A stretch of 64,000 bases of DNA, from assembly GCA_036365515.1 (NCBI GenBank), contig CM070876.1, positions 174,977,478 through 175,041,477 on the forward strand, given 5' to 3'. Below, one piece after another: positions 1 through 12,531 of this stretch (positions are counted from its first letter, which is position 1; every line of letters begins with the position of its first letter). A model generated the notes under the pieces. The model did no database searches, had not been told where the DNA came from, and was given only the letters and a program-made list of their open reading frames with translations. Made by a program: the position numbers and the translations under genes. Source of the DNA: Torymus aiolomorphi (Eukaryota; Arthropoda; Insecta; Hymenoptera; Torymidae).

Positions 1-502
1 TATCGGAAATGGCCAGGAAAATAATAAATAGCTAGTAAAAATAGCTAATTTCTGGGTAGTGATGAAACGATTTTTCCGGTTATATTCTCTATTTAATGGA
101 GATGACAGAACCTTAAAATGTTTGTACTAAATTTTGTCTGTAATCTGATCATGTATTTAAAGCCAAATATTTAAAAAAGATAGGTAAACAAAACATATAC
201 ACGAATTGTTGGCATTTAATTCGTTTATAGTACTGTTTCTGGGGATACAAATGAAAACAATGATTTTTCCGTTAGATTCTGTCTCTCTCACTCCTCGTCA
301 TAATAGCAAGCCTCTTATTAGCCATTTCCTAACTAAAAAAATTTGCCAACTTTAATATCTTTTAAATATTAAATGGCGAATATGATCGGAAAAATCGTTT
401 CATCGATGGATAGAAACGGCCAAGAAAAGTGTCTAGTTTTTGGCGATTATTGGGGAAACTAGCTATTTATTAGGTAAATAATGGAATCGATTTCCACCAG
501 GG
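1..502 (-). repeat. Dispersed MITE-like repeat, copy 1 (cut by window start)
   Basis: This segment is the reverse complement, with scattered differences, of 43098-43671. Shared blocks include the ends near CCACCAGGG (494-502) and the internal run around 270-330 (CTCTCTCACTCC..AGCAAGCCTCTTATTAG). The left end lies off the window. No coding capacity is seen. It is a non-autonomous dispersed element; superfamily is judged from the other copy, which is flanked by TA. Confidence 0.75.
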
Positions 503-800
503 AAGTATAATAAATAGAATAGGTAATAGGTATAATAACCAATTTTATGTTACTTACGCAGATAGGTTGGTAAACTCGCCTCTGGATATTAGTTAACTCC
601 ATAATGATTAGTTGACCTGATGTAAGGTTATATTGAAGATAACTGTTCCTAATATCAGCTACAAGAATAAAAGTATCTATTAAAACTAATAACATTTTTC
701 TACTTTACGAGAAGTGTAATGCATTTCCCTTTATACTAAAATAATGCTAGTGTTCCTGCGAGGGTACACATTTGACGAAGTGTTCCTAGGTAGTACTTTT
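503..800. other. Intergenic AT-rich DNA, nothing recognised
   Basis: No ORF, repeat or RNA gene with support. A short minus-strand ORF here overlaps the repeat end and has no recognisable domain. Confidence 0.5.
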
Positions 801-1142
801 ACATTACGTCTTGTGACATATTATTAAAAGAATTGAATAATGTACGTTATGTCAGTGATTTTTGGGAGTCAAAAACTTGTATACGATTTGGAAATATAAC
901 GACACGCGCCCCACGCGTGTGCGAGTCATTGCAACCGAGATTTTACTCTTAATACTTTGTAAGGGCCATTACGAGGCTTAATCATCTTGACCAATTTACT
1001 CTATCTAAATAAATAAAGCACAATTATTCTATAAAATCTCGGGTTATTTCATCTGAGAACCCACATCAAAGGAAAGGTAAAGAACACGTATAATTAATCC
1101 ATTAATTATAAAAGTATTATCCTCGAATTTCGAGACTTAACA
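801..1142 (+). repeat. Old, internally deleted LTR-A copy
   Basis: The start (..ATTACGTCTTGTGACATA) and end (CGAGACTTAACA at 1131-1142) match the ends of LTR-A at 39413-40081. Internal blocks such as GAGAACC..ACACCAA and GTATTATC also align. It is only about 340 bp and has no clear target duplication, so it is an old, shortened solo LTR. Confidence 0.6.
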
Positions 1143-1499
1143 AGACAATTTATCTATGTAATATATACAATCTAATTTTTAATAAATTTACGAATATAGT
1201 ATTATTTTATAAAAAATTATTTGAAACTAGACTTTAAACACATGGCATATAATTACAACTTCATATTCTTCATTCTAATTATTCAATTGACAAGAAAAAC
1301 AAAATTGGCTAAAAATTATGAAACTCAATCTGCATCAAATGAGAAAATCAGATTCGAACCTATATATATATGTATATATTTATATATATACTATTCTATC
1401 CCATCAGCAATTTCTCATATGTACACATTACCCGATTGGACATCAGTATATCATAGAAAGAAATTAATTCCTTATCGGTTATTTCAATAAATAATCAAA

Positions 1500-2330
1500 G
1501 CAGCTCTCGCGCGCATGCTGAGCAGCGTTAACAAATAAGCGCTCTGCTAACGAGCTTTTTCTCACAACCGCGCGGGGGCATATATATATATGCAGCCCCG
1601 CGCAATATTTCAATATCAATCAATCACACACACGCGGGGTCGCGCGTGCGCACTACAGCTCATTGCGTCTCCTTTGTCCGTGGTAAATTGAACCGTAATT
1701 CAGCATGAAAATCAAGTGTAAATAAGTCCGCGCGTCTCGGATTACCTATATAAACCCGCGCGCTGTTCTTCGCTCACGCGACTCCATTTTGCCGTGACAA
1801 TGCGCGCGCAACGATTCGTCCAAAAGGACGACTGTATATAGCGTGTAGAATGAAAAAATGCTTTTATGCCTGCACGCCTGTATACTTACTTATATGTATA
1901 TATAATGTATATATACATACGGTAGCCCGCGCTCCCTTCCGCTCGATAAAGTGCCGTATCAGGGGAGGTCCCGTAATTGCTGCTGTGCTTTCTCTCCGCC
2001 CGCGGCCGTCTCTCTCTCTCTCTCTCTCTCTCTTTCGCTCCCTCTCGCGTACGATTTTATTTCCGCTTCTTTTTGCGCAACCGCGCGCGCTCTTTTTTTT
2101 GCGCCACTATATACACCGCAGCAGCAGCGCGCGAGCTTTTATTCGCGCAGGTGCGTCGCGGCGAGGCTGTAAAATTTTAATTTCAAATTCGGACGTTTGA
2201 ATTTGTAATGGAATATATAGGCGGCGGAGCGAGTGTGCACGCGGTTTGTAAGAGGCGCGGAATTACACGCGATCGGCGCGGAACGATAGCCGCCGCCGAC
2301 GCTGAATGCGTTTAATTAGCTTGTACTTTT
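1500..2330. other. CpG-rich block with short CT and TA tracts
   Basis: CGCG-rich DNA sharply different from the AT-rich flanks, with a CT tract at about 2010-2035. ORFs here are low-complexity SLSLSL translations and are not credible. Such blocks can hold promoters or untranslated first exons, but no TATA, start codon context or splice site decides it. Confidence 0.4.
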
Positions 2331-2566
2331 ATGAATAACGAGGAGGTAACTTTTTCTTTTGGGTGGCGGGAATTGAATGGGAAGAGAGGTATGGCGTGTG
2401 TGTTTTGACTCCGGTTTATCGTTGAATTTATTTACATTTGATGTACATATTTTGATATATATATATATATATGTTAATATAGCAAATAAGTAAATGTGCG
2501 AAAAAGAAGATAATCATTGTAATATTTGGAAACTGGAATAAATTATTTTGAGGTTTTTGTGTATAC
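2331..2566. other. Intergenic, short (TA)n tract
   Basis: AT-rich with a TA tract around 2455-2471. Nothing else seen. Confidence 0.4.
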
Positions 2567-2724
2567 TGTTACGTCCGTGACGTATTCTTAAAATTAAATT
2601 CGATATTCATATTCTCATCAGTAATTTATTTCTGACTCACAAAACGATGTGATTGCGAATTTCTACGATACAGTATTTCGATCACACGAGATCGTGACGT
2701 AGCGAGCGACCAAAATTACGAAAG

Positions 2725-3787
<1,063 letters not shown>

Positions 3788-4145
3788 AAAGCATACGCGC
3801 GTCGAAACTTCGTCGACACTCAGCACTTTTCAATTTGAAATCAAACGGCTTATACGTTTAAATGTGTACTTAATTTGCTTAAAAATATTATTTCAACTCA
3901 TCGTCAAAATTATCTTTAACCTAATTTAATAGTGTTATAAAATAAGCAGTAATCATCCGCGTAGTCAGTATCTCGTGCGCCAGACCGCCAACTCTGCATC
4001 ACCCAGGCCGACAATATTAGGAGTAGTTTTTCCATAAAATCAATAATTTATCTGTATTAATTGATCGCGCAATCAACGCATATATTGTAAAATTCAATCG
4101 ATAAAGTCGAATATTTTTTACTTGTAAAGGCAATTACGAGCCTAG

Positions 4146-4796
4146 TGTGACATCCGTCGTCACATAGTATGACGACATCTGTCATCAACGCACATTCCAG
4201 TCATTTTTCGCAATCAGACACGTTAATGTATATCGCGTATGGTAGTATTAAATCGCGATCGCCATCAGCACTCCTGTGAACGCTTGACGAAATCAATGTG
4301 TAAGCGCCCGACTTACGCGTAACACTTATTTCATCTTTTCCTTCTCGTTGGGTATAAAACCGCGCGGAAACAAGGAGACAAGGTCACTCCCGACTTCCTC
4401 CGGCGCGCCGCTGCATAGTCGATTACGGCCGAAATACTGGAAACTCGAGTACCCGCTGCAAGGTTCCAGCGTCAAGAAGGCATCACCGGCTCACGAATCA
4501 ATGAACAACTCAACAAAGAATTCAGATTAACTGTAAGTTTACGCTGAAAAGCTTCGTTGCAGTATTGCATCAAAAGCGTAACTTAGAATATAATTATTTA
4601 TATTTAACTCAACTATTTGTACACGAAAAGCTTCAGTACATAATTGTACCAAAGTGTAGCAAATAATATATAAATATATAAACCATATTGTATAATTATT
4701 ATTTCCTTAAACCTAGAACAATGGGAGCTCACGAGTGAGGCAGACTCACAGGACATTTAATTATAAACACATATACACCTAAATTCAGGCGTAACA
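4146..4796 (+). mobile_element. LTR-C (solo) nested inside LTR-A
   Basis: Starts TGTGACATCCGTCGTCACA and ends TCAGGCGTAACA. Flanks are CTAG (4142-4145) and CTAA (4797-4800), a 4-bp duplication with one mismatch. The empty site is GAGCCTAAACC in LTR-A at 39.9 kb. A TATA-like GGGTATAAAA lies at 4350-4359, about 200 bp in, as expected for an LTR promoter. Confidence 0.8.
4350..4359 (+). promoter_or_regulatory. TATA box of LTR-C promoter
   Basis: GGGTATAAAA inside LTR-C. Position within the LTR fits a U3 promoter. No functional evidence beyond the motif. Confidence 0.45.
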
Positions 4797-5066
4797 CTAA
4801 ATCATTCGATTGTAAAAATTCCAATTCAATAAACAGTGCAATTATATAAATATCAAGTTATTCGTTTGCAAGACCTACACCAACGGGAAAAGGTAATATA
4901 AATAAAAATATAAATAATCATCAAATAAAGGAGTACATTTCTCAACTTTCGAGACTTAACAATACAATCTTGTAAATACAAATAATATAATATATATTAG
5001 ATTAAATATTACAAAAATATGTTGAAAATCCATTTGAATTGTTATGGTTTACTGCCAATATTAGTA

Positions 5067-5274
5067 TTCTCTAAACACGAATAACTGAAAAGTCACTCAC
5101 TAGTGCGAATAAGTGAAAACAATCTACTAATTATACTCTAGTAAATATTCACTTATTGAAGTACTGGAATAAAATTTTCACTGTATAATAAGTGAATACT
5201 CACTACAAAATTAGTCGACTTTTTTTCACTTATTTGCACCAGTGAGCGACTTTTCACTTGTTCATTTTTAGAGA
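5067..5274. repeat. Palindromic MITE, 208 bp, flanked by GTA
   Basis: Left arm TTCTCTAAACACGAATAACT.. and right arm ..TTCATTTTTAGAGA are inverted complements over about 55 bp, including the block CTCAC(T)AGTGC..AATAAGTGAAAA. Direct GTA repeats border both ends (5064-5066, 5275-5277). It repeats the motif AAGTGAA many times. Non-coding; superfamily uncertain. Confidence 0.75.
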
Positions 5275-5435
5275 GTAGTCTACTCCTAATTATACTTGTC
5301 TTTAATTTTATCTTTCTTTATGATTCCAATAAAGATAATGCATAAATTCGAATAATATAATAATGAATGCAAGAAAACTAACAAGTTGCTGTATCTGATA
5401 GTGACAAAAAACCTCATAATAACATGTCAAAAATT

Positions 5436-5624
5436 CTATTCCAGATTATTATTAGTTTGCAAATATTCTCCAATAATAACATTTACATATCCGTCCAGCA
5501 CACTAATTCCTATTTTCAAACCAGAAGATACAAAAAACAAAGCAACAAATGCAATAAAATTCAACATCGTTGCCACATTGAGAGCGCGCAGGTGTCCGTC
5601 GCCCGTCGCATCTCGCGCTCCCAT
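5436..5624 (-). CDS. Possible small membrane/secreted peptide ORF, 62 aa (weak)
   Basis: The ORF starts at an ATG in strong context (AAAATGGGAGC) and begins MGARDATGDGHLRAL. A hydrophobic stretch follows at residues 19-40 (TMLNFIAFVALFFVSSG), then KIGISVLDGYVNVIIGEYL and a stop. The upstream DNA on this strand (5625-5900) is CpG-rich, unlike its surroundings, which could be a promoter or untranslated leader. I do not recognise a family. It could equally be a first exon, a transposon scrap or chance; there is no homologue or codon evidence to decide. Confidence 0.22.
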   Translation of the reverse strand: MGARDATGDGHLRALNVATMLNFIAFVALFFVSSGLKIGISVLDGYVNVIIGEYLQTNNNLE

Positions 5625-6331
5625 TTTAATCGACGAGCCAATCTGCGCACAAACTCGTGGCTAACTACGCCCAGGAGACGAGACTTCTGTACCGTGTGAT
5701 TTTGCTATACTGTATTCTATAACCGTGGAGCGACGCTCGACAATCAGACGATGACGATATGGAGCATTGTACATGGGGGAAGACGCAAATGCGAGGGATC
5801 GCTCGAGTGGGGGGAATGCGGTTGGTAGAACGAGACAATATGCCATCGTGATTTGCAGATTAGAAGGATGAATTAGGTGGGCTTTCATAGTAAGTGCTGT
5901 CTATGAATGTGTAATACTTGGGTTGACAAAATTGATGAGAAATTTTGAAGGAGAAAATAATATTTGAAACAAATTTAAACGTTGTCAATTGTTAAAATGT
6001 AGTGCAATGTCATAAAAACTCTTCGCAAAAAGTTTTTTTCACATTTCTTTTTTATGTATGAAACGTGACAAACACAGCAGTAATACCGTACAACATATCG
6101 ACAAATTTTGATTAAAAGGAAAATTCAGTTTTAACAATAACCACGTTCCCTCAGTATACTTAATGTTAAAATTAATTGCCCAAAAAAATATACCGATATC
6201 TACATCGTATATTTTGAAAAATAATTTACGTCCTACATTATAAGGTAATAATTTCCGTAGCCATTTATATCAGCGTTATATTTACTTTAGTATATTTACG
6301 AGTCTCAGCTTTTTCGGTTCATAAATATGCG

Positions 6332-6833
6332 TGTTACGTCCTGTGACGTATCATTTAAATTAGATTATTCTCATCAGTTATTTTTTCGATGTACATGCGA
6401 ATTTCGACAACGTCGCATTCCAAAGCGCGGCATCGCGACGCAACGACGCGCTCCAATGTTGAAATCGAACTACATACATCTTACGCACATTTAACTTGTT
6501 TAAAAAGATGATCTCGACTCATCGTCAGATCATCTTTAACCCAATTTATTTCTGTCATAAAAAAGCGAGGTGCGCCCGCACGAGTCAGTTACAGCGTGGA
6601 GAACTAACCGATTGCGAGCTCCGTCTGCCTCTGACGACATACGAGGGCAAACATTTATTAATAAGCAATTATAAGTGACAATTACATTGAATACAACAAA
6701 TAATTATGCAGCGAGATTATACATAAATCAAGTATCCATTTTAATTCAGATCTATTGGTAAGAATTAAAAATATGTAAATAAATATTTATATAACAAGTA
6801 TTATTTGTCTTTTCCTTAATTTCAGACTTCACA
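6332..6833 (+). mobile_element. LTR-A copy, likely 5' LTR of the glycoprotein-bearing element
   Basis: Starts TGTTACGTCCTGTGACGTA and ends TTTCAGACTTCACA. The middle (AAAAGATGATCTCGACTCAT.. at about 6503) matches LTR-A. No target duplication follows the right end. Instead the sequence continues into a leader (TTCCGGTACGAATCGAAC at 6839-6856) that partly resembles the complement of a tRNA T-arm and may be a primer site. This favours a 5' LTR over a solo LTR. Confidence 0.6.
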
Positions 6834-6985
6834 ATTAGTTCCGGTACGAATCGAACGATAAGTTCACTAGATTCATATTAAATAACAAGACCGGAATAAG
6901 GGAAAACGAATAATATTTGTCTACATACTAAAAAGCTATTACTAACTGCTTCCGAGCTTTTCGTTTTGCAGTAGGAAGCTGAGGG

Positions 6986-7006
6986 GATTCATTGTAGCAT
7001 GAATCG
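6986..7006 (+). other. Conserved small stem-loop in retroelement leader
   Basis: GATTCAT, loop TGTAGC, ATGAATC: a 7-bp perfect stem. The same 20 bases recur at 19219-19238, both times preceded by CAGTAGG(A/T)AGCTG. It sits about 150 bp after an LTR end here, where leader or packaging structures occur in retroelements; that role is inference. Confidence 0.5.
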
Positions 7007-7443
7007 TCCAAACTTCTGAAGCTAAACGTATACGGCTCGTCGAGTTATTCACAATCTAACAAATTATAATTACAAAAATTAATAAGAATTGACAAAATAA
7101 ATGATTTTTGAAATGAAATATTCAAATCTCTAATACAGTCTAATACAAATAAAACAATTAAAATAATAATAAAAGCATTTTAAGGAAAAACAATAACTAA
7201 ACAAAAGAAATAAGCATTACAATATAAACAAGAATATTATAATGAATAATTATACAAAAAAAGATTACAATAAAATATTACATTACAAAGAGAAATATAA
7301 TAAAATAAGAAAATAAGAAAAAAGTATTTAAATATTATTATACAAAAGCTAAATAACAATGAAATAAAAGAAAAAGATAAAGAAGATTAGATTACATAAT
7401 CCAATGAAAAATAGAAATTAGACGAACGATATATCACTGTGGA

Positions 7444-8443
7444 ATGTTCAGCCACTTAGGTCCAGTTGAAAATGGTCTACAAGAATATTTATACGATGTT
7501 GGTACCGAACAATGTAAATTCATTCACAATACGGGAATATTTAAATATGATAACTTACATACAGTAGCGAATATTAAGGTAAATGAAACCAAAACAGTAG
7601 GAATCGATCTCGCAGGAAAGATCGAAGGAAAATCTTGTTCAGGAGCCACCTACGCGAACGATTACGGAAGTTGGGATAATGTTCTTATTCAAGGTCTTAT
7701 AAAAATTACACTTATGGAAGAATATGCAAAAGTCAATTTAAATAATAATAAATTACATTTAAACTTAGGAATGACATGCAAATTTTCAGACGAACATTGC
7801 ATAGACGCTCAAGCCGGTTATGCATTTTGGTCGCATGTTCCAAATGAAAATTGTTTTGATAACAAATACGATGTTTTATTCAAAGGCACTGTAACAAAAA
7901 CATTATCACCAAACCAGGAAGTAATGTACACAATAAATACTTACGATATATCTTTTACTTTAAACGCTGTAGAAAACATTAAATTTTGCGGCAGGATTAT
8001 AACGAAAACAGAACATCCTAAATTATTTATTTATGAAAAAAAACAATGTAAATGTTCTATTCGATAACAACGTAAAACAGCAGCGAGATTTATTCAATAT
8101 AAATATTTTTGAGTACACTAATGCGAAATTTGTGCACGTCGAAAAACATTTTACAAATTTTTTTAAATGTGCGAGTTAGAGAGAAAAGAAATCCAAAATT
8201 CCTTATCCCTTACATCCAATTTCTCAGATGAATTTGCCTATATAACGTCATGCAGAAACCAGGATATATCGCTAGGCTTGCAGGAGAGGCGGTACACATA
8301 GTTAAATGTACCCCGATAAACGTGCAAATTCAACATACTAAGGAATGCTATACGAGGAACTTCCCGTAATATCAGGAAACACTACTTGGTTTCTTACGCC
8401 GAAAACTCATATTCTGATTAGAACAGGAACACAGGAAAATTAA
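7444..8443 (+). pseudogene. Broken viral-type envelope glycoprotein (endogenous element, chuvirus/BEL-env-like)
   Basis: An open frame of 207 codons (7444-8067) encodes a cysteine-rich ectodomain-like protein with at least eight spaced cysteines. Blocks such as NDYGSWDNVL, YDVLFKG, YTINTYDISF and TEHPKLFIYE match my memory of the glycoprotein family shared by arthropod chuvirus-like negative-strand viruses and by env genes of some insect BEL/Pao retroelements. Past the stop at 8067, glycoprotein-like sequence continues to about 8443 in shifted frames with several stops, so the gene is dead. It has no visible signal peptide or membrane anchor. It lies directly upstream of a polypurine tract and a 3' LTR, the position of env in a retrovirus-like element. 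Direct viral integration is an alternative. Confidence 0.65.
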
Positions 8444-8745
8444 AAAAAAAAAAAAAATTTAGAACGACTAATCAAATATTACTGTACAAATTTTAAAAAT
8501 AAGATTTTTACGAAATAAAATTGTACGAACATTAGATTCAAAATAATAAAATACGAAAATTGCGATTGTTACGACTTTTTATATTACGCAAATAATTATT
8601 ATGTATTAATTTTATAAGCGTTGATTATGATTACATTATTGTATTATTTTAAGATTAATCCATAAGCGAAATTTCTTGTAACCGAAAATTACTGGTCGTT
8701 CGATTATTTATACGCCTGTTTAATCTCTATGATATTCAACCATCT

Positions 8746-8756
8746 AAGGAGGGAGG
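8746..8756 (+). promoter_or_regulatory. Polypurine tract before 3' LTR
   Basis: AAGGAGGGAGG immediately abuts TGTTACGTCC at 8757. A purine run touching the TG of an LTR is the usual plus-strand primer of LTR retroelements. Confidence 0.7.
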
Positions 8757-9690
8757 TGTTACGTCCATGACGTATTTCTGCGATAGCAGTTGAACGCGCT
8801 AAATTTGAGTTCGTCACACCGATCGAGCGTCGACACATTTAGGCGATGAGCCCAGCCATCGCATTGGAAAAATCAGTAGGAGCTAAGCCTCTACTCGAGA
8901 TACTGTAACACTTTCTTTGCGGTTCCATCCAAGAGCTAATAAATTGATGAGTGATTAAGGTAAAGCACCCGAAAGCGGGACACATTCGGAGTATAACCAT
9001 ATACAAACGGTGTTTTCAGAACCGACAACCAAAATTTTTAAAAACTTTTTAATCTAATCATTGATACACAATCTATCTTATTAATCTATATACAAAAATA
9101 AACCTATTTAAATACTTTTTTCTAATAAATAAGTAAGATTGAAAAAACATGTGTACGACTGTTATTCCTGAAAACTGTATGTCGAGCTGGGATCTAAGTC
9201 GGGACGTTACTCGAACCCTATGCCGGGACAATACTTTTAAATATGTTCCGCTTTCGGGTATTGGGAACTATGAGGTGTCTAAAGTTGGAGAAAGATTTGA
9301 CTTCTCACGCTACTGAAATATAACCTGGAAAAGTTTTGATGCCGTTTGCAATCAATTAGAAGAGTAAATTAAGACAAAATTGACCTGCATACATAGTTAG
9401 TATCACAAATAATGCTAACAAAGTAATGCCGTTACCCTATTAACATTTTATAGTAGTTATTTCACTGCTGTCGCGATTTCGGTCCCATTTTTAATTTGTC
9501 CCGCATTCGGGTACTTTACCTTATACTACCATAGTGTGTGTCACCGATTTTACGAAATTGTATTACTAAATATCGCTCCCATATCAAATTTTCAATAAAT
9601 ACCATTCAATGAAACACTTGTGAGAAGTTATTTCGCATCGGTCTGCATTCACCCAAGTAAAGTTAAGAAGTTAATTTATTACTAACACAT
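8757..9690 (+). mobile_element. 3' LTR-like sequence split by a MITE
   Basis: It begins TGTTACGTCCATGACG right after the polypurine tract. A polyadenylation-type CAATAAA occurs at about 9591. The right boundary is uncertain (a candidate is ..TACTAACA near 9690). Beyond the first 20 bp it does not resemble the LTR at 6332, so the two ends of this element belong to different subfamilies or were joined by recombination. The MITE 8958-9521 interrupts it. Confidence 0.5.
8958..9521. mobile_element. Tc1/mariner-type MITE, 564 bp, TA-flanked
   Basis: Inverted ends: AGGTAAAGCACCCGAAAGCG on the left and the complement of AGGTAAAGTACCCGAATGCG on the right, bordered by TA on both sides. Motifs like CGGGACA recur inside. 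No transposase ORF. Confidence 0.75.
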
Positions 9691-9699
9691 ATATAAGCA

Positions 9700-12370
9700 C
9701 TTATTCACTAATTACCGACGTAGCATGCGCGATATGCAAATCAACGTGCCCTACGTCCAAATACGCTTACGGTATTTATCAACAGCGTCTCCAATAACGC
9801 GCGTGAAAATTATAATAAACTAGTGGTACTCCTAAATATACGTACGTAGGGCGTATTTTAACGAGGCGCGCGCGTTTCCTCTCTCTCTTTCTCTCCTTGC
9901 CTCCCCTTCCACACCCTGAAGCGACGAATCTTTAACGAGAAAATCAGCTCGTGTTGTGGTCGCCGTGGCTCTCATGTATAATGAAGCCCTCAAACGTGGA
10001 CTTACTATTTGCTAATTTATAACTCCATTTTACCGGGCGATACCATGAGGCAAGGATTTTTATTGCCGCAAGAGTCATGTATGTCTATATTCTAAAATAA
10101 CTATTGGACGAAAGCTCGCGCGCGTGTATATTTCCATTAATATTCGAGTCCCAACTCGTAAATAACAGCGCGATTGAATTTAAAGTGACGATCGTTTTTT
10201 ATCCATCTGATCACATTATACTATACAATTTTTTTTACTTGGATTTATATCCTCTAAATGGCCAGAGTTCGTGAGAATTTATGGCGGAAAATTAATCTCG
10301 AAAGCATTATTACTAGTGTAATATAATTTTATGTCTCGGTCGTGATTTACTAGAACGTTCAAATCGATTAACAAAAAGTGTAAACAAAAACGACCTTTTC
10401 CTTTTGAATGCATATTTTGACGAAGACTCTGGAAACATTCGGCTCGTATAATAAATGTTTATTTTACACCTAACGCCTTTCCATTAGTTCTTATCCACTA
10501 AATTTCAGCTCGATTCGAATGCCGATGAAAGGTCGCTCGTGCCGTTATGTATACGCTCACCCGGACATTTTCACATCATCTATATGAATATGAGCCGCAG
10601 CCTGGCACCTTGGCACGGGCGCTGCGCGGTGAATTAATTCGGTATACGAGGCGATTGTCGCGTCTTTATCGGACTTTCATGTAAATCCCGCCTCGATTAT
10701 TTCCACGAAAAAAGTGTATAAGAAAGGAAGGAAGAAAAAAATCGTGAGTGACGCATTACGCGGTTTTATCGCTATCGTTTATGGGTAATTAAAAGACGCG
10801 TTTTTGATAAACAAAGTATATCGTAAAACGCTCGCCAATCTTACGGTTCTTTCTGTGGCTTTCGACGTATTCGGTTAATGCGATGGAATATCTACCTTCT
10901 TGAAAAGTTTTAAATTTAAATAAAGTTATCGGAGTCGTCTAATCTCGTAAACACCTTATGTTCGTACTATATTGCTATAAATGTAGTGTTAATTTATTGT
11001 ACTTGGTTATTAGTAAAAAAGAGTATTTAAATTTCAACAGTTTTTTTTTGCATATGCTATCTGTAAAATTGATGTCAAAATTAACACTGTAGTAACTTTT
11101 AAACGACTTCTTTCATCTACTTCAGGTGAAGCTTAAGTGTTCGTATCTTGATATAAAAGCGACGCACATAACATTAATTCTAATACAAGAATAAAAATTT
11201 CAGGTAGAAAGCAATACTTACTGCAACTGAAATATGGTAAATAGAGAAACTCATGTGAAAATGTAAAATACATCGTTTATTTTACAACCCTAACAAATTG
11301 TCTTTTCCATTCAGAGGCGTATAATATCGGTCTGTCATCAACAACTTTATTCGCCCAAAATCCCTACAGAAATATAGACAGACGCCGAACGACCGGAGCG
11401 CTTTATATGATTGGGAGTCCCATAGGTTCGGAGGCAGCATGACAAATAACGCTCACAATGGCCCATTTCCTTTGATCGACCCCAACAACCAACTCTATCT
11501 CTCTCCCTCGATCTCTCTTTCATATTCCCATCTCACTTTAGTTCATTTTTCTCGTATTTCTGTGCGCCCTTCCCCCTCTTTCGACGCGAAACGCAGTCGA
11601 TCGTGTCATCCCTCCGTTTTCCAGGCCAACTATATATACATGTATATATATGGCGGCGGCGACGGCGACTCGTGTTATACACGAGCATATCGGTTCCGGC
11701 AATTTCACATTCACGTCGAAGCCCCGGTTTGATTTATTATAATGTTTGGCGTTCGCATGGCGTGCGCGCGCGTGAGCGGAATTTTTGCCCTTTTTTGCGC
11801 TCGACTGTGCAACGTCGACTCGTCATCCGTGTAACTAGCTGACGCGAATTGGGAGAGCGCACAATTTTCCCTGGTATGCTTTAGAAAATTATAGCGGAGA
11901 TATGGTATTTGTCGGTGGTTTCGAAAGACTTTCGAATTTTCGAGGGTAGTAATGTACATATATATCTTGCAATAAAAATGAACGTTTGTTCAGAGGTCAG
12001 ATGAATACAAAACCATACAAAAGTATAAGTTCAAATTCTCGTTTTCAGTATCAGTGTAATGCTAGATTCAGATTTGTACATTCTTATTTGGAATAAAATA
12101 TAATAGCATAAATTTCTAATTTATACGAAGGATCATCAGATAACTGTATTTAATTATTGTACTATCGATTTCTGAATTTAGTAAGAAGTTTTTTATTTAC
12201 CCAATTCTTAATATTGGAATTTCACTTGTAAAAGTCAAAAATATTGATTCTGTTATACTTGTTTTGTATGGATAAAGAATACGATAATTCAAATAACTTA
12301 CACTAATTTCTTCTTAAATAAAATTATACCCTCGTTTGGATCGACCGGGGCAGACAGAGCTTGCGACTAA
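9700..12370. other. Intergenic, mixed AT-rich and CpG-rich, no gene recognised
   Basis: Contains CpG-rich stretches (9840-9960, 10520-10680, 11380-11860) and ORFs of up to 97 codons, none with recognisable domains or consistent splice structure. It could contain untranslated exons or regulatory DNA of a gene outside the window. Confidence 0.4.
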
Positions 12371-12531
12371 TATCTATATACACGGAAAAAAAGTTTCCAT
12401 TAAAAATTACTATTTTTTCTACTAGTTTGGGAACATACTCAAATTGTCAAAATATTTAATATATTTTTAGCAATTAATGGTATACACCTTTTTAAAAATA
12501 AATAAATAAGGTTATAAAATTTGTTATATTA

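Noticed and set aside
9700..12370. Multi-exon gene in the CpG-richer parts
   Set aside because: No consistent set of open blocks with matching splice phases was found.
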